This document shows positions 43,689-51,707 of a stretch of 64,000 nucleotides of DNA, one piece after another (positions within the stretch are counted from its first letter, which is position 1; each line of letters begins with the position of its first letter). Source of the stretch: UBA1351 sp965140555 (GTDB lineage: Bacteria; Bacillota; Clostridia; Lachnospirales; Vallitaleaceae); NCBI GenBank assembly GCA_965140555.1, contig OZ223256.1, positions 1-64,000 of the forward strand. Reading direction: 5' to 3'. A program made the translations under genes and the position numbers. The notes beneath the pieces were generated by a model that saw only the letters and a program-made list of their open reading frames with translations, was not told the origin of the DNA and made no database searches.

Positions 43689-45536
43689 TTAGTCTGTAAA
43701 TAGATACCATTTCTTCACAATACCAATTTTCTTCCATTGTTTCTTGAGGAAAGGTAATACCCAGTAATCCAAACCAAAGGTTGAGCCTGAACCACCGATT
43801 AATGCTACCGCACCAATCACGTACCATAACATTTCTTCCGGAGCCATTCCCGATGTCCAAATCATAGCCCCCATTGCAACGGATACAATAGATGCCAATG
43901 CACTAAATAATCCGAAGATTAAACATAAACCGACAACGATTTCAGCAATAACCATACCTGTTTGGAATACAGTTGCTAATGTGGTATAACCACCATCACC
44001 ATTGTAGAAAAACATATCCATTGATGTGTTAACAATGTTTGTTATAAATTCAGGTACCGGTAATGCTGTACCATAATCTACCGCATCTGCCGCACCTTCA
44101 ACATATTCTGAAGCTGCTGATGTTGCATCAGCAACAGGTGCCGGAATCAAGAAGATATTACTGGGGTCTTCAATAACACGTTGAAGTTTTTCCCAACCTT
44201 CAAGTAACCACTTAACACCAATAAACATACGTAAAGGTACAAGCCAAAAATTAGGTGAACGTTTTGAAAAGAAACCGCCTACAAAACTACGATTATCCTC
44301 CACATGGAAGAATTCATGCATCATATATGTCCAAACTTTGTTAAATCCGGCAACTTGTATAAAATAAATCACATTAATAAAATGTTTGATAAACATGGCG
44401 ATAAAACCGGAGAAGGCAAATTCCATACTACCCGTACCGACTTGTGCCACACCATACCTACCACCAATACATACCATGGCACCATGGAATGATGGTTTAT
44501 ACACTTCGAGCTCTTTACCTTTTATGGATGCCTCAACATTCTTTGCTACTAATGCAGAAGAATGCTCTGCATTTTCTACCATTTGAGGAACAGGACGTTC
44601 GTCGCCTTCAGGAATGAAGAAAATGTTATCCCCAACAACGAATACGTTATTGTAATCTTTGGCACGTAAGTGCGCATCTGTTTGAACACGATTACGACCT
44701 ACTTTTTCAACATCATTCACTTTACCCATAAGGTCACTACCTTCTACTCCGGCAGCCCATATGACAGTATGTGTATCAATTTTACCGCGGCCTTCAATTA
44801 CCGCATACTCTTTTTGAACTTCTGTAATATTAGAACTTGTAAGTACTTCAACCTTCAATTTAGCTAAACGCTTCATCGTTTTATTAATAAGCTTATCTTT
44901 GAAAATCGGTAGTACTTTAGGAACCATATCCACTACATAAATCTTAACTTCATCCGGATCAATGCTAAAGGTATGACAGAGTCGATCACGCCATTCCGCT
45001 AATTCACCAACCATTTCTATACCTGTAAAACCACATCCGATAACCATGAATGTCAACAAACGACGGCGACGCTCCGGATCTGTTTCGACACTTGCTTCAC
45101 CCATTACTTGCCATATATGGCTTTTAATGCGAATCGCATCTTCATAGGACCATAAGGTCAATGCATTTTCTGATGCACCGGTACAATTATAAAAGGTCGG
45201 TTTTGACCCTGTACCTAGAACAAGATAATCGTAATCATAATCTGTTACTTTACCTTTTAAAACCTGTTGATTAAAATCAATATCGTCAATTTCATCCAAA
45301 ATGACATTCACATTACGCCCTGCAAAGACTTTCTGAAGATTAATACGAATAGCTTCTTCAGGAACACGTCCGGCAGCCACTTCATGCAACTCTGTCAACA
45401 TTGTATGATAAGAGTTCTTATCAATTAATGTTACAGATACATCGTCGTCTTTCTTGAATTTTTTTGCCAATTTTTTAGCCGTAAGTATACCGCCATAACC
45501 GGCACCAAGAATGACTATTTTTTTAGCTTTACTCAT
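43689..45536 (-). CDS. ndh2: Type II NADH dehydrogenase with membrane-embedded C-terminal extension
   Basis: 615 residues. The first ~400 are a standard NDH-2: FAD site ILGAGYGGILTAKKLA, NADH site VIGCGFTGIEMVGELAEW and VVGDNIFF. Ordinary NDH-2 enzymes are ~400-450 residues and bind the membrane through an amphipathic end. Here about 170 more residues follow, with DoxX-like helices (PLRMFIGVKWLLEGWEKL, then MVIAEIVVGLCLIFGLFSALASIVSVAMGAMIW). The Ndh2 of the Listeria EET locus also has such a tail. It should oxidise NADH and reduce a dedicated quinone pool. The start has AAGGAG. Confidence 0.92.
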   Translation of the reverse strand: MSKAKKIVILGAGYGGILTAKKLAKKFKKDDDVSVTLIDKNSYHTMLTELHEVAAGRVPEEAIRINLQKVFAGRNVNVILDEIDDIDFNQQVLKGKVTDYDYDYLVLGTGSKPTFYNCTGASENALTLWSYEDAIRIKSHIWQVMGEASVETDPERRRRLLTFMVIGCGFTGIEMVGELAEWRDRLCHTFSIDPDEVKIYVVDMVPKVLPIFKDKLINKTMKRLAKLKVEVLTSSNITEVQKEYAVIEGRGKIDTHTVIWAAGVEGSDLMGKVNDVEKVGRNRVQTDAHLRAKDYNNVFVVGDNIFFIPEGDERPVPQMVENAEHSSALVAKNVEASIKGKELEVYKPSFHGAMVCIGGRYGVAQVGTGSMEFAFSGFIAMFIKHFINVIYFIQVAGFNKVWTYMMHEFFHVEDNRSFVGGFFSKRSPNFWLVPLRMFIGVKWLLEGWEKLQRVIEDPSNIFLIPAPVADATSAASEYVEGAADAVDYGTALPVPEFITNIVNTSMDMFFYNGDGGYTTLATVFQTGMVIAEIVVGLCLIFGLFSALASIVSVAMGAMIWTSGMAPEEMLWYVIGAVALIGGSGSTFGLDYWVLPFLKKQWKKIGIVKKWYLFTD

Positions 45537-45562
45537 GGTATCGACTCCTTAAATTAGTATAT

Positions 45563-45584
45563 GAAGGCACCCGAGGATGCCTTC
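45563..45584 (-). promoter_or_regulatory. Hairpin between the FMN lipoprotein gene and ndh2
   Basis: Stem GAAGGCA / TGCCTTC with extra CC/GG pairing inside. No T run follows on the minus strand, so it is not a full terminator. It may stabilise the upstream message or slow transcription, making the first gene more abundant than the rest. Confidence 0.5.
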
Positions 45585-45612
45585 ACTATTATTTTGTTAC
45601 CTTTTATATGAT

Positions 45613-46551
45613 TTATTTTGCTTCCGCTAAAGCTTCTTGAGCTAAATCATACATACCATTAACATGGATAGACACACCACTAATTGCATCTGTATGACCT
45701 TCTTCATCAGAATACTCGATAGCTGCAGGATCTTGTGTTTCTAGCAAGTATGCTTCTGCACGAGCTGCTTGTTCATGCCATTGTCCTTGCTCTCCATCCA
45801 TGCCATAAGTTCCTTCGATAGAAGCTGTTTTCTTGTCTAGTTCAGGATCTTCTTCGCTAATTGCATTCCAGTTTACTGCTACAATGTTACCGAATAATAC
45901 AGTTGCATCAAATGTTTGTTTCCAACCGTCTTGGAATTCAGCACTTTCTGCATGATAAGCACCATCTTTATATGAACCTTTTTCTTGAGGTCCGTTAGCT
46001 AATGCTTTATCTACTAACTCATAGAAATCTTTAACGTGTATGGAAACACCACTAATTGCATCTGTGTGACCTTCTTCGTCTTTGTATTCAACAGCTGTAG
46101 GATCTTGTGTTTCAATTAAATGAGCTGTTGTTAAATCTGCTTGCTCATACCATTCAGCTTGAGCACCACCATTTGCTACCATTGGGTAACCACCGTTTTG
46201 TGATACTACATACTTGTCTGCGCCAGCTGATTCGCTAATGCCAGTCCAATATGCATCCGTAATTTTACCGCCTTCAACAGTTAAGATAACTGCACCTTTC
46301 CAACCATTGTTAAACGCATCTTCTTCTGCATAGTAAGATCCGTCTTCAAAAGTACCTTCAGATGTTTCGCTACCCGCTTCATCATCAGAAGTTTCATCTT
46401 GCGCACCGTCATCTGTTGTTGTATCATCTGTTGTTGCGCCGTCTGTTGTTGCGTTGTCGTCACCTGTAGCCGCTTCATCGTCTTTACCACAAGCTGCGAA
46501 TAAACTCATTACCATAACGAGTGTCAACATCATTATTAATGCCTTTTTCAT
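45613..46551 (-). CDS. pplA: PplA-like lipoprotein with two FMN-binding domains
   Basis: 312 residues. A signal peptide ends at the lipobox FAAC (C21). A ~45-residue acidic linker rich in Asp, Thr and Glu follows, then two FMN-binding repeats (about 70-190 and 195-312). Each repeat ends with the same EGHTDAISGVSIHV, where DAISGVS fits the Dxx(S/T)Gx(S/T) flavinylation motif with V instead of A and Ser as acceptor. PplA in Listeria carries FMN on two such domains and delivers electrons outside the cell. The ATG at 46551 has AAGGAGG and is chosen over 46578. It is first in the operon behind a perfect promoter. Confidence 0.88.
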   Translation of the reverse strand: MKKALIMMLTLVMVMSLFAACGKDDEAATGDDNATTDGATTDDTTTDDGAQDETSDDEAGSETSEGTFEDGSYYAEEDAFNNGWKGAVILTVEGGKITDAYWTGISESAGADKYVVSQNGGYPMVANGGAQAEWYEQADLTTAHLIETQDPTAVEYKDEEGHTDAISGVSIHVKDFYELVDKALANGPQEKGSYKDGAYHAESAEFQDGWKQTFDATVLFGNIVAVNWNAISEEDPELDKKTASIEGTYGMDGEQGQWHEQAARAEAYLLETQDPAAIEYSDEEGHTDAISGVSIHVNGMYDLAQEALAEAK

Positions 46552-46609
46552 AATTACTTCCTCCTTGAGAATATACACATAGATATTTTTTTACTTTAGT
46601 GCAATTCGA

Positions 46610-46638
46610 ATTATAGTGTATTGATAATTTTTTGTCAA
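46610..46638 (-). promoter_or_regulatory. Consensus promoter of the EET-like operon
   Basis: Minus-strand TTGACA, 17-base spacer, TATAAT, an exact consensus match, with the start near 46603 and ~52 bases of leader. A partial inverted repeat ATTGATAA / TTGTCAAT overlaps the -35. Confidence 0.88.
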
Positions 46639-46728
46639 TAATTTGGTCTTATTGTTCATACTGTTCGATTACATCACTTGAAAACGAGTAAAATCAACCG
46701 CCTATCATTCATTTTCTTGCAGAGTCAA

Positions 46729-46770
46729 AATAAGCTGGCGTATTATACTTCTATTCGCCGCCAGCTTATT
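46729..46770 (-). terminator. Terminator of the BMP transporter operon
   Basis: Twelve-base perfect stem AATAAGCTGGCG / CGCCAGCTTATT with an 18-base loop, followed by TTTT on the minus strand. Confidence 0.82.
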
Positions 46771-46903
46771 AACAAGAATACTGAACTTTTAGTAGCTGTT
46801 TTCACAATGCCTTCTATATAATATAGCTGAACATTCATGTACAATCACGTTCTCATTGACACAAACATTATAACACGAAGTTCTTTAGAAGGAAAGTCAA
46901 CCT

Positions 46904-47911
46904 CTATTCTTGTATAAATGTACCCTCTTCTATCTGTTTTACAATACTCAGGTATTCTTCCTTGACATCTTCTGGTACTAAATCACTAAATGTACCGATA
47001 CTCAAACTACCATTTTCCAAATTACCATAAATTGTCTTATTTCCATAGGTATCATTTTTAACATCATCCATACAAATTTGAAGCATACGCGCATTATCCG
47101 TTACGACACTGCTTAATACAACATCTGATTCTTGTATACTTAACAAATCACTTGGTTGCGCTATGTCATATCGATTTTCGTAGGATGCCAACACTTCTCG
47201 AACACCTGAGTCAACAGCGCTTGCATCTCCAAACATCACATCCACATTGTTCATCGAAATCATTGTTTCAGCAATTTCCTTACCTTTTGCCGTATCACTA
47301 AAAGATCCTGCATAGGCTGAATAGACTTCGATATTCGGATTTACCTTTTTAGCTGCCGCTTCATATTGTGCTAGTTTTGCTTTCGTTGTGTCAAGTTCCA
47401 TCCCTCCTACAAAGCCAATACTATCCGTTTCTGACATAAGACCGGCAAGAGCACCTGCCATATAACCAATTTGATCAGCATCCGGTAATAAGGAAACAAT
47501 ATTATCACTTTCAATTGTACCGTTTAGTAACGCAAATTTTACATCCGGATAGTCTGCTGCCACTTCACTGACTGCATCTGAATATTGATTCCCAGGAGCA
47601 AAAATCAAGTCGATACCAAGATCTGCATAGCTACGCATCGTTGTAACAAAATCTGCTGACGTAAGACCATCTGTATATTGCGTTTCAAATCCACTTGTTT
47701 CAGCTGCTGATACCATTGCATTGTAACACGCAGCTCCCCAGCCACCGTCTGATATTGTTGAATCCAATATCATGGCCACTTTATAAGTCTTTTCCGTTGA
47801 TCCTCCTTGTCCTTCTTGTGCTTTTTCATTTGATCCATCACTGGCACATCCGGCAAAAATACCGATACTCAAAACTAACACCAACAACATATACATCATT
47901 CTTCTTTTCAT
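46904..47911 (-). CDS. BMP-family lipoprotein, nucleoside-type substrate-binding protein
   Basis: About 335 residues. Signal peptide with lipobox FAGC (C22-23), then the Bmp/PnrA fold: KVAMILDSTISDGGWGAACYNAM, DLIFAPGNQYSDAVSEVA, IGFVGGMELDTTKAKL. Relatives (PnrA, BmpA, TmpC) bind purine nucleosides and serve the permease and ATPase genes upstream. Either ATG of a pair (47914, 47911) could serve; the second is better spaced from AGGAGG. Last gene of the transporter operon. Confidence 0.9.
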   Translation of the reverse strand: MKRRMMYMLLVLVLSIGIFAGCASDGSNEKAQEGQGGSTEKTYKVAMILDSTISDGGWGAACYNAMVSAAETSGFETQYTDGLTSADFVTTMRSYADLGIDLIFAPGNQYSDAVSEVAADYPDVKFALLNGTIESDNIVSLLPDADQIGYMAGALAGLMSETDSIGFVGGMELDTTKAKLAQYEAAAKKVNPNIEVYSAYAGSFSDTAKGKEIAETMISMNNVDVMFGDASAVDSGVREVLASYENRYDIAQPSDLLSIQESDVVLSSVVTDNARMLQICMDDVKNDTYGNKTIYGNLENGSLSIGTFSDLVPEDVKEEYLSIVKQIEEGTFIQE

Positions 47912-48004
47912 CATTTTACCTCCTAAAATAAATGGGTGATCGGCCTGTGTAAAATCTTTTTATTGACCAATCGATAGATTATATAATCAATGGCTATGCC
48001 ATCA

Positions 48005-48946
48005 TTACCGTTCTTCACGAAAATAGGGTTTTCCGTTTGCTTTAGGCCCAGCCTTTTTGATTCCGAAAAATGCCAAAACAAACAATGTACTCACGTATGG
48101 AATCATTTCTAATAATTGATAGGGTGTATCTTGATTCATGACTTGTAATCGAAGCTGTAAGGCGTCTGCGAATCCAAAAAGGAGTGCTGCCATAAGTATA
48201 CCGCTTGGTAACCAGCGTCCGAAAATAACAGCTGAAAGAGCGATAAATCCTCTTCCTGATACAATGCCGTCTGAATAAGTACTCACATAACAAGTCGTCA
48301 AGTATGCGCCTCCGATTCCGGCAACCCCACCGCAAATCAAACAGGCGATATATTTATGCAATTTCACATGAATGCCTTGTGATTCAGCTGCTTTGGGAAA
48401 TTCTCCAACAGCTTTATAGTTTAAACCAAGCTGTGTCTTATTAAAAAAAACTGCCGTAAGTAGCACTGAGGCATAAGCAAAATAGACAACAATCGGATGG
48501 TTAAAGAAAATTTCGCCTATTACAGGAATATCCGACAAGATTGGTATGGCCACCGGTTGCATGATTGTCGCTGAAGCAAGATTTGAGCTGATTCCAAAGT
48601 ATAACTTGTAGATAAAAGAAGCAAGTGCAGGCGCAAAGATATTAAGCGCCATCCCATATACGATTTGTTCCGCTCCCAATGTTATCGTACAAAATGCATA
48701 GACCATGTTCACACTCATGCCCGCTAAAGCACCTGCAAATAATCCTAACAACGGCATCCCTGTGCTATAACTAACCAGGAAACCAATAAGTGCTCCAATT
48801 GCCATTATTCCGTCAAGACCTATATTTACCATCCCCGCACGTTCGGAGTAAAGCTCTGCTAGTGCAACAATAAGTATTGGTGTTGCCATTCGAAGTGTAG
48901 AAAGCAGTAGGTCCGTACTAAAATCCAACATAGAATAATTAAACAT
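48005..48946 (-). CDS. ABC transporter permease, nucleoside type (YufQ-like)
   Basis: 313-residue BPD-2-type permease with about eight helices. The segment YSERAGMVNIGLDGIMAIGALIGF and the later GRWLPSGILMAALLFGFADALQLRLQ are family hallmarks. It pairs with the permease encoded just upstream, whose stop it overlaps by eight bases. The start has GAAAGGAG. Confidence 0.9.
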   Translation of the reverse strand: MFNYSMLDFSTDLLLSTLRMATPILIVALAELYSERAGMVNIGLDGIMAIGALIGFLVSYSTGMPLLGLFAGALAGMSVNMVYAFCTITLGAEQIVYGMALNIFAPALASFIYKLYFGISSNLASATIMQPVAIPILSDIPVIGEIFFNHPIVVYFAYASVLLTAVFFNKTQLGLNYKAVGEFPKAAESQGIHVKLHKYIACLICGGVAGIGGAYLTTCYVSTYSDGIVSGRGFIALSAVIFGRWLPSGILMAALLFGFADALQLRLQVMNQDTPYQLLEMIPYVSTLFVLAFFGIKKAGPKANGKPYFREER

Positions 48947-49997
48947 GTGTTTTTCTCTCCTTTCTTATGGTCATCGTCCATAGAAACTGTCTTACTTTTG
49001 GTAAATGGCTCCACGCATTCCCCGCCACTGCAAAGACAATAACCAAGGCTTCAATAATATCGATGACGGATGTCGGCATCCCGCTTCCGACCTGCATTGT
49101 TGTAGCTCCCGTCCTAAGAACACCGAAGAGATAGGCAACAAAGACAGTGGCTATAGGATTGAGTTGTGCAATAAGAGCTATGGCAACACCATCAAATCCG
49201 TACCCTTGACCGAACCCTGCCATAAGACGGTACTGAGATCCATGTAGTTCAACGCTTCCACCAAGACCTGCAATTGCCCCTGATACGACAAATGAAAGTA
49301 TAATCAATCGTTTAACAGGAAATCCATTATATAAGGATGTTGTCGCATTCATTCCGACAGCCCTTAATTTAAATCCACCGGTTGTATGAAACAGATAATA
49401 GTGAATACCTACGGCCACAAGGAGCGCAATAATAATACCTACATGAAATCGATACGCCGGAATAACCCGACCTAATCGAAAGGGTACGGCTGCTGTTTGA
49501 GGCACATTCCCTTCTCTTAAAGGACCACTATATAAGTAACCCATAAATTTAACGGCTATATAATTCAATAAAATACTTACAATAATTTCATTCAAACCAC
49601 GTGTTATTTTTAGCAATCCAGGGATAAGCCCCCAAATGCCTCCTGCAACAACTCCGGCTATAAGACTTAAACTTATAACAATAACCGGATTCGCAATCGG
49701 CACATTCGTCGAAACGTAGAGTCCCGCAACAGCACCTATGGCAAACTGACCCTCACCACCTAGATTAAACACACCACATTTATAGGCAAAAGTTGCTGCA
49801 AGCCCTGTGAAAATAAGTGGTACAGATTTTATAATCGTCTCAGCTACATTGGACGAGCTACCGAAGGCTCCTTGAAACAAGTAACTATATGCCTCTATCG
49901 GATTACCTCCGATTCCCATAATCAACAAAGCTCCTACTATAAAGGATATGCATATGGCAACCATAGGTATGATCCCTTTTATTATCTTTTGATTCAC
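48939..49997 (-). CDS. ABC transporter permease, nucleoside type (YufP-like)
   Basis: 352-residue permease with about nine helices. It includes AATFAYKCGVFNLGGEGQFAIGA and FGFDGVAIALIAQLNPIATVFVAYLFG. The frame is open far upstream, but the conserved start is the GTG at 49997, behind AAAGGGG. The extra upstream residues would run into the ATPase gene and show no membrane-protein pattern. Confidence 0.88.
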   Translation of the reverse strand: MNQKIIKGIIPMVAICISFIVGALLIMGIGGNPIEAYSYLFQGAFGSSSNVAETIIKSVPLIFTGLAATFAYKCGVFNLGGEGQFAIGAVAGLYVSTNVPIANPVIVISLSLIAGVVAGGIWGLIPGLLKITRGLNEIIVSILLNYIAVKFMGYLYSGPLREGNVPQTAAVPFRLGRVIPAYRFHVGIIIALLVAVGIHYYLFHTTGGFKLRAVGMNATTSLYNGFPVKRLIILSFVVSGAIAGLGGSVELHGSQYRLMAGFGQGYGFDGVAIALIAQLNPIATVFVAYLFGVLRTGATTMQVGSGMPTSVIDIIEALVIVFAVAGNAWSHLPKVRQFLWTMTIRKERKTHV

Positions 49998-50019
49998 TGG
50001 TATGATCCCCTTTCTATTT

Positions 50020-51516
50020 CTATGATGATAAACCACCTGACATAGCGAGTGATATATCCTGAACAGGTGGATGATCTCCTGAGTAACATCCAACAATTTC
50101 ACCTTCATACATGACAATAATTCTGTCAGACAAACGTAAAATCTCATCAAAATCGGCGCTAATGACAACAATCGCACTGCCGTTATCTCTAGATTTAATT
50201 AAGGTATCATGCACATTCGTTGCAGCACCTACATCAAGACCTCGTGTCGGATTAACCGCCACCAACACCTTCGGATTTTGCTCGATTTCTCTCGCTAGCA
50301 CAATTTTTTGTTGATTCCCACCCGAAAGATTTCGAGCCTCTTGTTCAATGGACTCGCACCGAATATCATATTGACTCTGCCATTGATTTGCCTGCTTTCT
50401 CATCTCTTTCTTCTTTAAAAAGAGTCCATTTTTCAGTGATTTAAGCATTAAATTATCCGAAACACTCATATTTCCAACCAGCCCCATCTTATTGCGATCC
50501 TCCGGAATGTGCGATATTTTACGATCTATAAAATGTTTTGGCGTTATACGTTTTACTGTTTCACCATATAACTCAACAGCACCTTCATCAGGCTTCAAAA
50601 CCCCCGTCAGTAGTCCTGCTATTTGGGATTGACCGTTACCGTCAACACCTGCTATTCCAAGAATTTCTCCGGAAACTATAGACAAATCAATGTTCTTAAC
50701 CCCATTATGCTTAGATGCCTTTCGATAGGACACTTGCTTCATTTGCACAACTGTTTCCTGCCCTTCTTTTACCTTTTCATACTCATTTTGAATAAGGGTT
50801 TTTCCCATCATAAGCCTTGCTAGCGTTGTAGCATCTGCATCTTTTGTCTCAAGACACTCTACAACTTCACCTTTTCGAAGAACTGTAATCTTATCGCTCA
50901 CACGAAGAACTTCCCGCATTTTATGTGAAATAAATATAACCGACTTCCCTTCCCGTTTTAAGGCCTCTATCATATCAAAAAGCCCTTCCACTTCAATATC
51001 TGTTAGCGCTGCTGTCGGTTCATCTAAAATTAATATTTCTGCCCCTCGATACAAGGCTTTTAATATTTCTACACGCTGTTGCTCACCTACAGATATATGC
51101 GTAATTGGTTGATCCAAATCAACTTCTAAACCATATTGCTTAGCTAACAATTCTATAGACTGACGCATGGTTTTTTTCGGAATCCATAATCGTTTTGAAC
51201 TTGGAAGCCCAAGAATTATATTTTCAAAAACAGTCATCGCCTCAACCAACATAAAATGCTGGTGAACCATTCCAATTCCGAATTCCACCGCTATAGAGGG
51301 CGAATCAATACGAACCTTATTCCCTTTGACATAAATGTCACCTGATGTTGGGTGGTAAAGACCAATCAATATATTCATCAACGTGCTCTTTCCTGCTCCA
51401 TTTTCTCCAAGCAACGTATGAACTTCACCTGCCCCAATGCTGAGGCTGACATTTTTGTTTGCGTACATGTCACCAAATTGTTTTGTTATATTATCCATTC
51501 TGAGTAATTCATTCAT
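50020..51516 (-). CDS. ABC transporter ATPase, nucleoside type (YufO-like)
   Basis: 498-residue duplicated ATPase like those of sugar and nucleoside importers. The first half has Walker A GENGAGKSTL and the SVGEQQRVEIL signature. The second half has a changed P-loop (GVDGNGQSQIAG) with an intact LSGGNQQK signature, the usual asymmetry in this family. It is the first gene of the operon, preceded by a promoter and a leader with a terminator. Confidence 0.92.
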   Translation of the reverse strand: MNELLRMDNITKQFGDMYANKNVSLSIGAGEVHTLLGENGAGKSTLMNILIGLYHPTSGDIYVKGNKVRIDSPSIAVEFGIGMVHQHFMLVEAMTVFENIILGLPSSKRLWIPKKTMRQSIELLAKQYGLEVDLDQPITHISVGEQQRVEILKALYRGAEILILDEPTAALTDIEVEGLFDMIEALKREGKSVIFISHKMREVLRVSDKITVLRKGEVVECLETKDADATTLARLMMGKTLIQNEYEKVKEGQETVVQMKQVSYRKASKHNGVKNIDLSIVSGEILGIAGVDGNGQSQIAGLLTGVLKPDEGAVELYGETVKRITPKHFIDRKISHIPEDRNKMGLVGNMSVSDNLMLKSLKNGLFLKKKEMRKQANQWQSQYDIRCESIEQEARNLSGGNQQKIVLAREIEQNPKVLVAVNPTRGLDVGAATNVHDTLIKSRDNGSAIVVISADFDEILRLSDRIIVMYEGEIVGCYSGDHPPVQDISLAMSGGLSS

Positions 51517-51550
51517 CATAACACCGCCTTAGGTCCACATTCATAAAAAA

Positions 51551-51588
51551 AAGACGTAGAAATATCTTAATAGATATCACTACGTCTT
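51551..51588 (-). terminator. Terminator inside the transporter leader
   Basis: Nine-base outer and five-base inner stem, then eight T on the minus strand. It stands before the ATPase gene, not after a gene end, apart from the GGDEF/HD-GYP gene whose stop lies ~120 bases upstream. Confidence 0.85.
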
Positions 51589-51643
51589 CGTAATGGTCTT
51601 TCTCTAAACTCTGGCCGTTTGCCACAGTAAAGTATCTGCCAAT

Positions 51644-51672
51644 AATATACCATCATTTAGGTTTAGCGTCAA
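51644..51672 (-). promoter_or_regulatory. Promoter of the nucleoside transporter operon
   Basis: Minus-strand TTGACG, 17-base spacer, TATATT, just after the stop of the GGDEF/HD-GYP gene. Confidence 0.78.
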
Positions 51673-51707
51673 TATTTTTTTACTGTAATTAAAAAAATAT
51701 ACTCAGA

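Larger units (their letters stand above)
46552..46903. other. Intergenic region upstream of the EET-like operon
   Basis: About 350 bases without a gene. It holds the operon promoter (46610-46638) and the terminator of the nucleoside transporter operon (46729-46770). Direct copies of AGTGYA at 46598-46603 and 46615-46620, 17 bases apart, overlap the promoter and could be regulator half-sites. Nothing else recognised. Confidence 0.55.
51520..51707 (-). ncRNA. Attenuator-type leader of the nucleoside transporter operon, class unknown
   Basis: From the predicted start near 51637 the RNA first folds a small hairpin (ACU-G-UGGC / GCCA-G-AGU). A strong terminator follows at 51551-51588 (AAGACGTAG / CTACGTCTT, inner ATATC / GATAT) with eight T. 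The ATPase start is ~35 bases later. Such a layout fits a riboswitch or protein-controlled attenuator, or a ~100-nt small RNA. I do not see the purine-riboswitch core. Confidence 0.6.

Noticed and set aside
46281..46490. Gln/Met-rich ORF inside the PplA-like gene
   Set aside because: It is the shifted reading of the acidic Asp/Thr linker codons; no independent signal.
49998..50177. 60-residue N-terminal extension of the first permease
   Set aside because: It runs inside the ATPase gene, looks non-hydrophobic, and a GTG with AAAGGGG lies at the conserved start.
51520..51707. Purine riboswitch before the nucleoside transporter
   Set aside because: The three-way-junction core and its conserved loop sequences are not visible in the leader; only a short hairpin and a terminator are.
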